DNA of 37,122 nt from Faecalibacterium sp. CAG:74 (GTDB lineage: Bacteria > Bacillota > Clostridia > Christensenellales > Aristaeellaceae): positions 25,432-62,553 of the forward strand of contig FR899891.1 of the NCBI GenBank assembly GCA_000437595.1, read 5' to 3'. The notes beneath the pieces are model-generated. The model did no database searches. It worked only from the letters and a program-made list of their open reading frames with translations, and was not told the DNA's origin. Shown piece after piece: positions 16,111 to 22,492 of the stretch. A program made the position numbers and the translations under genes. Within the stretch, counting starts at the first letter, position 1. Every line of letters begins with the position of its first letter.

Positions 16111-16139
16111 TTGTCAAATTCCGTTGAATGTGCTATGAT
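16111..16139 (+). promoter_or_regulatory. Promoter of the YbaK-like gene
   Basis: TTGTCA (16111-16116) and TATGAT (16134-16139) are separated by 17 bases, divergent from the CofE-like promoter 57 bases away. Confidence 0.85.
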
Positions 16140-16189
16140 ACACGATGGCTGGGAGCTTCCTCGCCATACAGATAAAAGGATGCGATTTT

Positions 16190-16672
16190 ATGGCAAAAGC
16201 CACCAAAACAAACGTGCTGCGTCACCTGGACGCGCTGAAAATCCCCTACGAAACCCGCGAGTATACCGTCGATGACGACAATTTCGACGGCAAGCTCGTC
16301 GCCGAGAAGGTCGATTTGCCCGCAGAGATGATTTACAAGACGCTCGTGCTTGTCGGCGACACCTTGCCGCACCTCGTCTGCGTCATCCCCGTGGAACTGG
16401 AACTCGACCTGAAGGCCGTCGCACGCGCCGCCGGGTGCAAGAGCGTCCACATGCTGCCGCAGAAGGATTTGCTGCCGCTGACCGGCTACCTGCGCGGCGG
16501 ATGCAGCCCCATCGGCATGAAGAAAGCGTTCCCCACCTTCGTGGACAGCGCGGCGCAGCATTTGGAGCGTGTCAGCGTCAGCGCGGGCGTGCGCGGGTGT
16601 CAGGTGATTCTGGCGGTGGATGCGCTCGTCGCCTGCACAAAAGCGAAATTCGCCGACCTGTGCCGGGGCTAA
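16190..16672 (+). CDS. ybaK: YbaK/EbsC-type Cys-tRNA(Pro) deacylase
   Basis: This 160-residue protein is a single YbaK domain, the trans-editing factor that hydrolyses Cys-tRNA(Pro) and related mischarged tRNAs in the cytoplasm. The family features are visible: an N-terminal LRHLDALKIPYE segment, the conserved Lys in IYKTLVL, and the GYLRGGCSPIGMKK block typical of bacterial YbaK. The ATG at 16190 is chosen because AAAAGGA lies nine bases upstream; an in-frame ATG at 16145 would fall almost on the promoter. It is divergently transcribed from the CofE-like gene and appears monocistronic. Confidence 0.92.
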   Translation: MAKATKTNVLRHLDALKIPYETREYTVDDDNFDGKLVAEKVDLPAEMIYKTLVLVGDTLPHLVCVIPVELELDLKAVARAAGCKSVHMLPQKDLLPLTGYLRGGCSPIGMKKAFPTFVDSAAQHLERVSVSAGVRGCQVILAVDALVACTKAKFADLCRG

Positions 16673-16727
16673 AGTGACGTTCAACTGACAAGATGATGAA
16701 TTTTACAACTTCCGCGTCCGGAAATCA

Positions 16728-16756
16728 TTGTTTCTTGACGGGAAATGGTGTATAAT
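16728..16756 (+). promoter_or_regulatory. Promoter of the GT2-GtrA gene
   Basis: TTGTTT (16728-16733) and a perfect TATAAT (16751-16756) are 17 bases apart. TTGACG at 16735 is too close to serve as -35. Confidence 0.65.
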
Positions 16757-16835
16757 AAGGAAGTTGATTTTCTTGCACGGGGGTATTCTGCCCCATCACG
16801 CGCATTGATACTCCGAAAGGATGTTGATTTTTTCC

Positions 16836-17954
16836 ATGGCACAGCCGCCTTTGCGTCCCCAAGACGCTGTGATGCTTATTCCCTCCCTTGAGCCGGATGA
16901 CCGCCTGCCCGCATACGTCCGCCGCCTGCTGGACAAGGGTTTCCAGCATGTTGTGATTGTCGATGACGGCAGCAGCGCTGCCTATCAGCCGATTTTTGCC
17001 GAACTGGACGCGATGGACGGCGTGTCCGTCACGCACCACGAGTTAAACCGCGGCAAGGGCTGCGCGCTCAAGACCGGTTATGCGTACATTCAGGCGCATT
17101 TCCCGGCGGCAAGCGGCGTCATCACCGCTGATGCGGACGGTCAGCACACAGTCGAAGACTGCTGGCATCTGGCAGAGGTGCTGACGGAGGGCAAGCGCGC
17201 CCTGTACCTGGGCAGCCGCAACTTCAACCTCGACCACGTTCCGCCAAAATCGCGCCACGGCAACAAAATCACGAGCGCGGTTTTCCGCCTGCTATACGGC
17301 GTGTATCTGCCGGACACGCAGACGGGTCTGCGCGCCTTCCGCATGGCGGATTTGCCGTTCATGCTGGACGTTCCGGGCGAGCGCTTCGAGTACGAGATGC
17401 AGGTGCTGATTGCCTGCGCGCGCGCAAAGCTTCCGATGATTCCGATTGAAATCGAAACGGTGTACGAGAACGAGAACGCCGGAACGCACTTCCATCCGAT
17501 TCGCGACAGCTACCGCATCTACAAGGTGATTCTGGGGAATTTCTTTCTCTATGCGGGTTCGTCGATTATCTGCTTTTTGGTGGACAACGGCGTGGCGAAT
17601 CTGCTGCGATTCGCGCTGCTGCCCCTGCTGGGGCTGAGGGGCGACACGGCGATTCAGGTGTCAGGGTATCTGGCGCGGCTGGTGTCCTCGCCGCTGAATT
17701 TCGTCCTGAACCGCAATTTCGTGTTCAAGTTCAAGCAGGATACGGGCAAAACGGCGCTGAAGTACGCGCTTTTGTGCATTGTAACGATTACCGTCTCCAA
17801 CCTTGGTGTGTCGCTGCTGGATCACCTGCACGTTTTCATCGGCGGTTTCGCGTTCATCCCGAAAATTTTGATGGACACGCTGCTGTATCTGGTGAACTAC
17901 CGTATCCAGAACAAGTGGATTTTCGCCAAATCCGCCGAAAATCAGGAGGGCTGA
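16836..17954 (+). CDS. Family 2 glycosyltransferase fused to a GtrA domain
   Basis: Residues 1-220 of this 372-residue protein form a GT-A fold family 2 glycosyltransferase, like dolichol/polyprenyl-phosphate mannosyl synthases. VVIVDDGSS is at 39-47, the donor and metal site DADGQH at 99-104, and NRGKGCALKTG nearby. Residues 230-365 contain four hydrophobic helices and a GtrA signature (LNFVLNRNFVF). Such fusions are expected to make a polyprenyl-phosphate sugar at the inner membrane face and help present it outside. Start choice is uncertain: ATG 16836 fits the domain, but AAAGG is 15 bases upstream. The alternative ATG at 16821 touches that AAAGG. The 54-residue gene follows after one base. 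Confidence 0.9.
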   Translation: MAQPPLRPQDAVMLIPSLEPDDRLPAYVRRLLDKGFQHVVIVDDGSSAAYQPIFAELDAMDGVSVTHHELNRGKGCALKTGYAYIQAHFPAASGVITADADGQHTVEDCWHLAEVLTEGKRALYLGSRNFNLDHVPPKSRHGNKITSAVFRLLYGVYLPDTQTGLRAFRMADLPFMLDVPGERFEYEMQVLIACARAKLPMIPIEIETVYENENAGTHFHPIRDSYRIYKVILGNFFLYAGSSIICFLVDNGVANLLRFALLPLLGLRGDTAIQVSGYLARLVSSPLNFVLNRNFVFKFKQDTGKTALKYALLCIVTITVSNLGVSLLDHLHVFIGGFAFIPKILMDTLLYLVNYRIQNKWIFAKSAENQEG

Positions 17955-17955
17955 C

Positions 17956-18120
17956 ATGCGCAAGCACTTATCCGAAATTCTGCTGACGCTCTTGACTGTC
18001 GCGCTGCTTGTCGGCTTTGCTTTCGCCGTTCCGCATCCCGCGATTACGGACGATGCGCTCGAAGCCTACATGAACGACGGCGCGGCGGCAGACGACGACT
18101 ACGACTTCCTATTTGAGTGA
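17956..18120 (+). CDS. Small exported protein with acidic tail, 54 residues
   Basis: The frame opens one base after the glycosyltransferase stop with AGGAGGG at 17944-17950, so it is almost certainly translated. The product starts MRKHLSEILLTLLTVALLVG, a positively charged start plus a hydrophobic core, with FAFA forming a plausible signal-peptidase site near residue 24. About 30 residues follow, rich in Asp and Glu (AAADDDYDFLFE at the end). It could be a secreted acidic peptide or remain anchored by its N-terminal helix. I recognise no family. Its position suggests a role with the polyprenyl glycosyltransferase, but this is inference. Confidence 0.65.
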   Translation: MRKHLSEILLTLLTVALLVGFAFAVPHPAITDDALEAYMNDGAAADDDYDFLFE

Positions 18121-18222
18121 CCCAAGGGGCGCTGCCTCTGGACTCCGCAAGGGACTTCGTCCCTTGACCCTTTCGCGCGATTGAGTTGGTGACGCTCTCA
18201 TACTGTGTCCGCGTGTTTATCT
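18121..18222 (+). repeat. Modular palindromic element, partial copy D
   Basis: It starts at the stop codon of the 54-residue gene. The first hairpin is a hybrid (AAGGGGC arm with a CTGCCTCTGG arm from another module). GGGAC-TTC-GTCCC, the CGCGCGATTGAGTTGG core and CCGCGTGTTTATC follow. The copy stops there, eight bases before the Shine-Dalgarno sequence of the glycosidase gene; the right-hand modules are absent. Confidence 0.8.
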
Positions 18223-18243
18223 GAGAAACGAGGAGGAATTTCT

Positions 18244-19149
18244 ATGCGCAAAGTTTTGGCGCTGCTGCTGTCTCTGCTGATGCTGACCCCTGCGCTGGCG
18301 GAAGAAACCGTCATTACGCCCCTGCCGATGGGCTTGACCGACACTGGCTACACGCCCGACCCGAACGCCTTTATCGCGGCGGACGAGGAAAACGGCGTGC
18401 TGCAAGGCTATCAGGACGATTCCATCACTGTCACGCTCTGGCGGGAGACCGTCGGGGATGCGACCTACAACGTCGCGCGCGTGAAGATTGCCGACCCGTC
18501 GCAGTTCCGCACGGGGCTGAATCACCCCAAGGCGCGGACGGACAACAAGATTTCCGCGATTGCCGAAAAGCACAACGCTGTCGTGGCGATTGGCGGCGAC
18601 TACTTTGGCAAGGATGACTACGGCTACGTTGTGCGCATGAATGAGGTGTTCCGCAAGAAGCCGTCGAAGCAGCGCGATATGCTGCTGGTGGATAACAACG
18701 GTGACTTCCACATCATCCTCCAGTCCGACGCGGACGAATTGAAGGCGCTGCTTTCCTCTGACACGCTGACGTTCCCGAACGTATTCAACTTCGGTCCGGC
18801 GCTGGTCGTCGACGGCAATGTCTGCGAAATCCCGGACTACTACAAGAACAAGTACAACGTCTTTGCGGATGAACCGCGCTGCGCCATCGGGCAAATCGGC
18901 GAATTGGAGTATCTGCTGGTGGTCGTTGACGGTCGCCGCAAGGATTCCGACGGCTGCACCTGCGCGGAACTGGCGGATTTCATGGCGAAGCAGGGCTGCA
19001 CGATGGCGTACAACCTCGACGGCGGCAACAGCGCGCTGATGTGGTTCGGCGGCGAAAATTACTCCGAGAAAACCGTCAAGGCGGAGCGCTCCGTCTCCGA
19101 CATCATCTATTTCGCCACGGCAATTGACGCCGCGAATACGGAGGAATAA
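18244..19149 (+). CDS. Secreted phosphodiester glycosidase family (NAGPA-domain) protein
   Basis: The 301 residues start with a Sec signal peptide (cleavage likely after PALA at 19), followed by a domain of the NAGPA / DUF2233 family. Family hallmarks are the VAIGGDYFG segment, the FNFGPALVVDG segment and NLDGGNSALMWF near the C-terminus. Relatives hydrolyse N-acetylglucosamine-1-phosphodiesters or modify exopolysaccharide and teichoic-acid-like polymers outside the cell. The ATG at 18244 has AGGAGG seven bases upstream, while the open frame extends upstream only into palindromic element D. The Lgt-like gene starts one base after its stop, so the two are one operon. Confidence 0.87.
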   Translation: MRKVLALLLSLLMLTPALAEETVITPLPMGLTDTGYTPDPNAFIAADEENGVLQGYQDDSITVTLWRETVGDATYNVARVKIADPSQFRTGLNHPKARTDNKISAIAEKHNAVVAIGGDYFGKDDYGYVVRMNEVFRKKPSKQRDMLLVDNNGDFHIILQSDADELKALLSSDTLTFPNVFNFGPALVVDGNVCEIPDYYKNKYNVFADEPRCAIGQIGELEYLLVVVDGRRKDSDGCTCAELADFMAKQGCTMAYNLDGGNSALMWFGGENYSEKTVKAERSVSDIIYFATAIDAANTEE

Positions 19150-19150
19150 C

Positions 19151-20059
19151 ATGCTGACTCCCTATGGGCTGACGGCGGCGGGCGCAATGCTGCTCCTGCT
19201 GCTGCTGACGGGACTCTCCTGCCGCAGGAAGGGCATTCCCTACCGCACGTTCATCACCTTCGGCGCATTGTCGCTGCCGCTGGCATTCCTGCTTTCGCGG
19301 CTGACGTTCACGCTGTCGAACATCCCGCTCTATGTCAACACGCTCAGCAATCCCCTGCTGATGCTGCACTTCTGGGACGGCGGCGCGTCGCTGCTGGGCG
19401 CATTGCTCGGCGTGCTGCTGGCAGGCTGGCTGACGGGGCGAATCCGCCGCGAATCCGTCGGGCGGCTGATGGACGCGATTGCGTTCGGCGCGCCGCTGGC
19501 AATTGCGGTGGAGCGCATCGGCGAAGGGTGCTTCGACGAAATCATGGGCATGGGCAAAGGCATTGAGACGGAATGGCTGGCTTTCCTCGGCGACCTGACT
19601 GGCGGCAATCATCCGGTGTTCCTCTACGAAGCAGCCACGATGGTCGTGCTGTTCATGGTTGTGCTGCTTGCCCAGCGGAAAAAGCACCCCGACGGCGACA
19701 CGATGGCGCTGTTCCTGCTGCTCTACGGCTGCGTGCAGGTCGTGCTCGAATCGCTCCGCAACGATTCGCACATGCTGCTGATTCACTTCGTCCGCGTCAA
19801 TCAGGTGGGGGCACTGGTGCTGGCGGTCGCGGTTATCATCCGCTGGACGGTGACGGCAGTTCGCGGGAAAACCTGCACGGGCAAGAAAGCAGGGCTGCTC
19901 TGGGCGCTGATAATCATCAGCATCGGCCTGGGCATCGGCATGGAGTTCGCCGTAGACCGGCTGGGTGAGCCGCTGCTCTCCTACGGGCTGATGGCGCTGG
20001 CGCTGGTGCTCATCGCGTGGTGCGGGCTGCGCTTCCGCCGGATGGCAAACAAGGTCTGA
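19151..20059 (+). CDS. Divergent prolipoprotein diacylglyceryl transferase-like (Lgt-family) membrane protein
   Basis: This 302-residue protein has about seven hydrophobic helices and the Lgt family layout: FWDGGASLLGALLG matches the GGxxxHGG region, ERIGEGCF matches the GRxGNF signature, HPVFLYEA matches the PxxLYE motif, and ESLRND matches the FREPD region. Lgt attaches diacylglycerol to the Cys of prolipoproteins. The His required in the HGG motif of characterised enzymes is replaced here (LL), and the Asn of GRxGNF is Glu. Activity is therefore doubtful, and this may be a paralogue with another lipid-transfer job. It starts one base after the glycosidase stop with GGAGG six bases upstream. 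Confidence 0.78.
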   Translation: MLTPYGLTAAGAMLLLLLLTGLSCRRKGIPYRTFITFGALSLPLAFLLSRLTFTLSNIPLYVNTLSNPLLMLHFWDGGASLLGALLGVLLAGWLTGRIRRESVGRLMDAIAFGAPLAIAVERIGEGCFDEIMGMGKGIETEWLAFLGDLTGGNHPVFLYEAATMVVLFMVVLLAQRKKHPDGDTMALFLLLYGCVQVVLESLRNDSHMLLIHFVRVNQVGALVLAVAVIIRWTVTAVRGKTCTGKKAGLLWALIIISIGLGIGMEFAVDRLGEPLLSYGLMALALVLIAWCGLRFRRMANKV

Positions 20060-20075
20060 AAGGAAGGATTCTGCA

Positions 20076-20288
20076 ATGGAAAAGCACAAGATTGACCGAA
20101 TCAACGAATTGGCGCGCAAAAAAAAGTCCGACGGTCTGACCGACGAGGAAGCGGCTGAACACGCTGCCCTGCGTCAGGAATACATCGCCGGATTTCGCGA
20201 AAATATGCGTCAGGTGCTGGAAAACACATACGTCCAGCGCCCGGACGGTACGAAAACGAAACTACAGAAAAAGACCCCAACAAAATAA
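20076..20288 (+). CDS. DUF896 family protein (YnzC-like)
   Basis: This 70-residue soluble protein matches the UPF0291/DUF896 family along its whole length: INELARKKKSDGLTDEE, then LRQEYIAGFRENMRQVL, and a basic tail. Members are small helical-hairpin proteins widespread in Firmicutes; one, YnzC of Bacillus subtilis, is linked to the SOS operon yneA. Function is unknown. AAGGAAGG precedes the ATG. It lies 16 bases downstream of the Lgt-like gene and is probably co-transcribed with it. Confidence 0.9.
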   Translation: MEKHKIDRINELARKKKSDGLTDEEAAEHAALRQEYIAGFRENMRQVLENTYVQRPDGTKTKLQKKTPTK

Positions 20289-20301
20289 TTATACCACATT
20301 C

Positions 20302-20338
20302 GGTCGGCGAAAGTCAACAACAAAACTTTTCGCCGACC
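20302..20338. other. Strong hairpin after DUF896 without a T-tract
   Basis: GGTCGGCGAAAGT (20302-20314) pairs with ACTTTTCGCCGACC (20325-20338), a 13-bp stem with one bulge around CAACAACAAA. No T run follows on either strand, so it is not a standard terminator. It may stabilise the 3' end of the upstream transcript. Confidence 0.65.
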
Positions 20339-20340
20339 CC

Positions 20341-20369
20341 TTGTATTTCCGGCACTTTTCGTGTATAAT
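20341..20369 (+). promoter_or_regulatory. Promoter upstream of the 27-residue ORF and DUF1292
   Basis: TTGTAT (20341-20346) and TATAAT (20364-20369) are 17 bases apart. It lies three bases after the strong hairpin. The resulting leader before DUF1292 would be about 230 bases, with GCCGC/GCGGC and GCGGT/ACCGC hairpins near 20394-20443. Confidence 0.8.
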
Positions 20370-20462
20370 GAAGGTGCAAAGAGAGAGAAGAGCCGCTGGC
20401 AGGCGGCAGCACAAGGCATCGCGGTGAGCGCGACCGCCGGAACAGGAAAGGAGGCGTTTCCA

Positions 20463-20546
20463 ATGAACCAGGATGAACAGCAGCCGTCGGGCGTGTTGCG
20501 TCAGACGGTCATGGAAGTGTCTTCCTGTTTCCGCACCGCATCATGA
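20463..20546 (+). CDS. Possible 27-residue leader or small protein before DUF1292
   Basis: An ATG eight bases after AAAGGAGG (20447-20454), the strongest Shine-Dalgarno in this transcript, opens a 27-codon frame beginning MNQDEQQPSG and ending CFRTAS. Its stop overlaps another ATG (ATGA at 20543) that opens a six-codon frame. DUF1292 itself, at 20610, has only a weak site (AAGG at 20592). The arrangement suggests a translated leader feeding ribosomes to DUF1292, or a real small protein. No family is recognised. Confidence 0.4.
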   Translation: MNQDEQQPSGVLRQTVMEVSSCFRTAS

Positions 20547-20609
20547 GTGACAGTCCTCTTTGACTGATGCGCCCCTGAGTGAGAGCGCCGTAAGGATGGG
20601 TACACGGAT

Positions 20610-20966
20610 ATGGACGACATGCAGAAGGATTTTTCTCCGGCAGCGGATGCGGACAGCATCGACGACATGGCGGATGACATGATCGAAATGACCGATGAGG
20701 AAGGCAACACGACCCTCTTCAAGATTCTGGACTATTTCTTCTATAACGGCGACGAGTACGCCATTCTGACCGACTCCATCGACGAGGGCACGACCGGCGC
20801 AGACCGCGTGGACTGCTACGTGATGAAGATCGTGCCCACGACGGACGAATCCGGCGAAGAGCTGGAAGAGTTCGTTCCCGTGGAGGATCAGAAGCTGGAA
20901 GCCAAACTGATGGAAATTGCCACATTGAAGCTCAATGATGACGAACAGGCGGATGACGAGGACTGA
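20610..20966 (+). CDS. DUF1292 family protein
   Basis: This 118-residue, very acidic, soluble protein contains a DUF1292 domain at about 25-95 (MTDEEGNTTLFKILDYF, YAILTD, VPVEDQKLEAKLM). The family is widespread in Firmicutes and of unknown function. It often lies in the alaS-ruvX (yrrK)-DUF1292 neighbourhood, which is not the case here. It is preceded by a 230-base leader with a dedicated promoter and a possible 27-residue ORF. The 3' side runs into an unusual 230-base region before the terminator at 21193. Confidence 0.9.
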   Translation: MDDMQKDFSPAADADSIDDMADDMIEMTDEEGNTTLFKILDYFFYNGDEYAILTDSIDEGTTGADRVDCYVMKIVPTTDESGEELEEFVPVEDQKLEAKLMEIATLKLNDDEQADDED

Positions 20967-20999
20967 TTTCTTCCTCTCCTCTCCCGCTTCCCTCCATAC

Positions 21000-21190
21000 A
21001 GAGCGACCGACATTTCGTTTCTTCGGTGCTGGACTCGATGAACATTTCGGAACTAACTCGACCGATCATTCGTTTCATAGGATAGAACTTGTTCGACATT
21101 TGGAACTGAATCCGACCGACGCACTTTCGGAATTTCCCCGACCGACTACACGGAATCTCGTTCTTTGGCTGACAAACCCGACCGACCAAC
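21000..21190. repeat. Degenerate repeat array with CGACCGA boxes
   Basis: CGACCGA occurs at 21004, 21059, 21113, 21139 and 21179. The first two lie in copies of a roughly 55-bp unit (CGACCGACATTTCGTTTC... and CGACCGATCATTCGTTTC..., each ending in a CATTTCGGAACT- or CATTTGGAACTG-like block); later units are shorter. A pyrimidine-rich tract (20969-20995) precedes the array. It shows no coding features. Confidence 0.6.
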
Positions 21191-21192
21191 GC

Positions 21193-21224
21193 GGACGATT
21201 CAGCAATGAATCGTCCGTTTTTTT
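21193..21224 (+). terminator. Strong rho-independent terminator after the repeat array
   Basis: GGACGATTCA (21193-21202) pairs perfectly with TGAATCGTCC (21207-21216) around GCAA, followed by seven T. It can end the DUF1292 transcript, whose 3' untranslated part would be about 250 bases, or a separate small RNA. Confidence 0.95.
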
Positions 21225-21286
21225 GCGCTTTTCGCCGGAAAAGGCGAATGTTTACCACTGACTTTTTCCCAACCGCCTGTGATTTA

Positions 21287-21502
21287 TGTAGATAACCTTG
21301 TGGATTGATGTGGATAAGTCGTGGATTTCCTGCGACAGCCATGCAATCCAGCTGAATTTTTCCTGCATCATCCTGTGTCCTTTGGGAGTTTCTCGTCCGT
21401 TATGCACACGGAATTCACAAGGTCAGCATTTTTTGCCCGATTCTGTGGATAAGTCTGCTGATATTGTCCGTTTTCTTTTATTATGCACAAGGTTGTGCAC
21501 AA
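21287..21502. other. Cluster of DnaA boxes (origin-like or DnaA-titration locus)
   Basis: Two exact TTATCCACA boxes lie on the minus strand (21309-21317, 21444-21452). Two exact TTATGCACA boxes lie on plus (21400-21408, 21481-21489). Near matches are TGTAGATAA (21287-21295), TGTGGATTG (21299-21307) and the palindromic TTGTGCACAA (21493-21502). An AT-rich stretch (about 21461-21483) sits between boxes. The cluster lies in a convergent gap without promoters. dnaA and dnaN are not in the window, and flanking gene orientation argues against a standard chromosomal origin. Confidence 0.7.
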
Positions 21503-21536
21503 TGTTCGACATTTCTCGACGCGCGTGCCAAAGAAG

Positions 21537-21567
21537 CCCCCTCACCAATCCTGTTGATGAGAGGGGG
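21537..21567 (-). terminator. Terminator-like hairpin after the histidine kinase gene
   Basis: CCCCCTC (21537-21543) pairs with GAGGGGG (21561-21567). On the minus strand the stem is followed by CTTCTTT, a weak T-tract, six bases past the kinase stop codon. Confidence 0.65.
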
Positions 21568-21571
21568 ATGA

Positions 21572-22492
21572 TTATTCGTTTGTGCTGTTCTCTTGTGCCG
21601 CTTTTGCTTCCGGAATTGTCGTGTCCTTCGGCACAGTGCCGGAGAACACCGTTTCCTGCGCGTCGCTTGTGACCTGAATGTCACCGCCGTAGTGCCGCAG
21701 CGTTTCCCGGACGATGAACAGCCCCATGCCATGACCGTCGGACTTTGTCGTCACGCCCGGCTCGAAAATGCGCTGCTGGTCGTCGGGCGGAATCGGCGTG
21801 CCTGTGTTCGCAACGGAAAAGACGTACTCCTTGAGGTTCTCGGTCAAGGTAATGGTCAGGTGCTTTTTCCCATTGGGCAAATCCGCCATGGCGTCAATGG
21901 CGTTGTCAATCAGGTTTGACAGCACCTTGCACATCTCCCAGCCAGAAATGGGCAGTTCCTTCCATGTGGACGTGATGTTCAGCGTCACCTGCACGCCCGC
22001 CTTTTCGCATGCGGCAAGTTTCACCTGCAAGAGCGCGTTAATCGGCGCGCTGGCGGTTTTCAGCACGCGGCTGACAGCGGTGATGCGCCCGTAAACCTTC
22101 TCGATGTAGCTGTTCGCCTCGCCGTACTCCTCCATTTCCATCAAGCTGTACACCACCTGCAGGTGGTTGAGGAAGTCATGTCGCTGGGCGCGGAGGGTGT
22201 TGTTGAGCTTTTCCATGGCGTCGATGGTGTCGTCCATCGCGTCCAGCTGACTCAGCAGCCGCCGGGTGGACATGGCCTCGCGGATGTCCATCACCGCGCC
22301 CCAGATAATCACCGCCGCCGCAACGCCGACAAGCAGCCGCACCATGCGCGGGCTGAAGTCGTACTGCGGCGAGATTACCACCAGCGCCATCACGCCCAGA
22401 ATCAGCAAAATCTCCAGACTGTTGATGATGATGGCGTAGTTCGTCGCTTTCCTGACAGAAATATTCTCCTGAAACCGCGTCAAACGCTTCAT
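21572..22492 (-). CDS. Sensor histidine kinase, SpoOB/DpiB-AgrC type
   Basis: This 306-residue protein has two hydrophobic segments at about 18-41 and 52-70 with almost no external loop. A coiled region and a SpoOB-type phosphoacceptor segment follow (RAQRHDFLNH, candidate His 105). The C-terminal GHKL ATPase domain has NLIDNAIDAM at 193-202, ANTG at 228-231 and DGHGMG at 252-257. Such kinases usually sense peptides or carboxylates and pair with a LytTR or CitB-type regulator; none is adjacent. The ATG at 22492 overlaps the rarA stop as ATGA and has GGAGG seven bases upstream; an in-frame ATG at 22498 is too close to it. Co-translation with rarA is odd for a sensor. Confidence 0.88.
   Translation of the reverse strand: MKRLTRFQENISVRKATNYAIIINSLEILLILGVMALVVISPQYDFSPRMVRLLVGVAAAVIIWGAVMDIREAMSTRRLLSQLDAMDDTIDAMEKLNNTLRAQRHDFLNHLQVVYSLMEMEEYGEANSYIEKVYGRITAVSRVLKTASAPINALLQVKLAACEKAGVQVTLNITSTWKELPISGWEMCKVLSNLIDNAIDAMADLPNGKKHLTITLTENLKEYVFSVANTGTPIPPDDQQRIFEPGVTTKSDGHGMGLFIVRETLRHYGGDIQVTSDAQETVFSGTVPKDTTIPEAKAAQENSTNE

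Noticed and set aside
16735..16756. TTGACG as -35 box of the GT2-GtrA promoter
   Set aside because: Only ten bases separate it from TATAAT; the TTGTTT further upstream gives the correct 17-base spacing.
20370..20460. T-box riboswitch in the DUF1292 leader
   Set aside because: The leader starts with an AGAGA-like tract and has a first hairpin, but the TGGNACCGCG T-box sequence and a terminator/antiterminator are missing.
21287..21502. Standard chromosomal oriC
   Set aside because: No dnaA, dnaN, rpmH or related origin genes are nearby, and flanking genes converge on it with dnaE facing it, opposite to the usual leading-strand bias. It is reported as a DnaA-box cluster instead.
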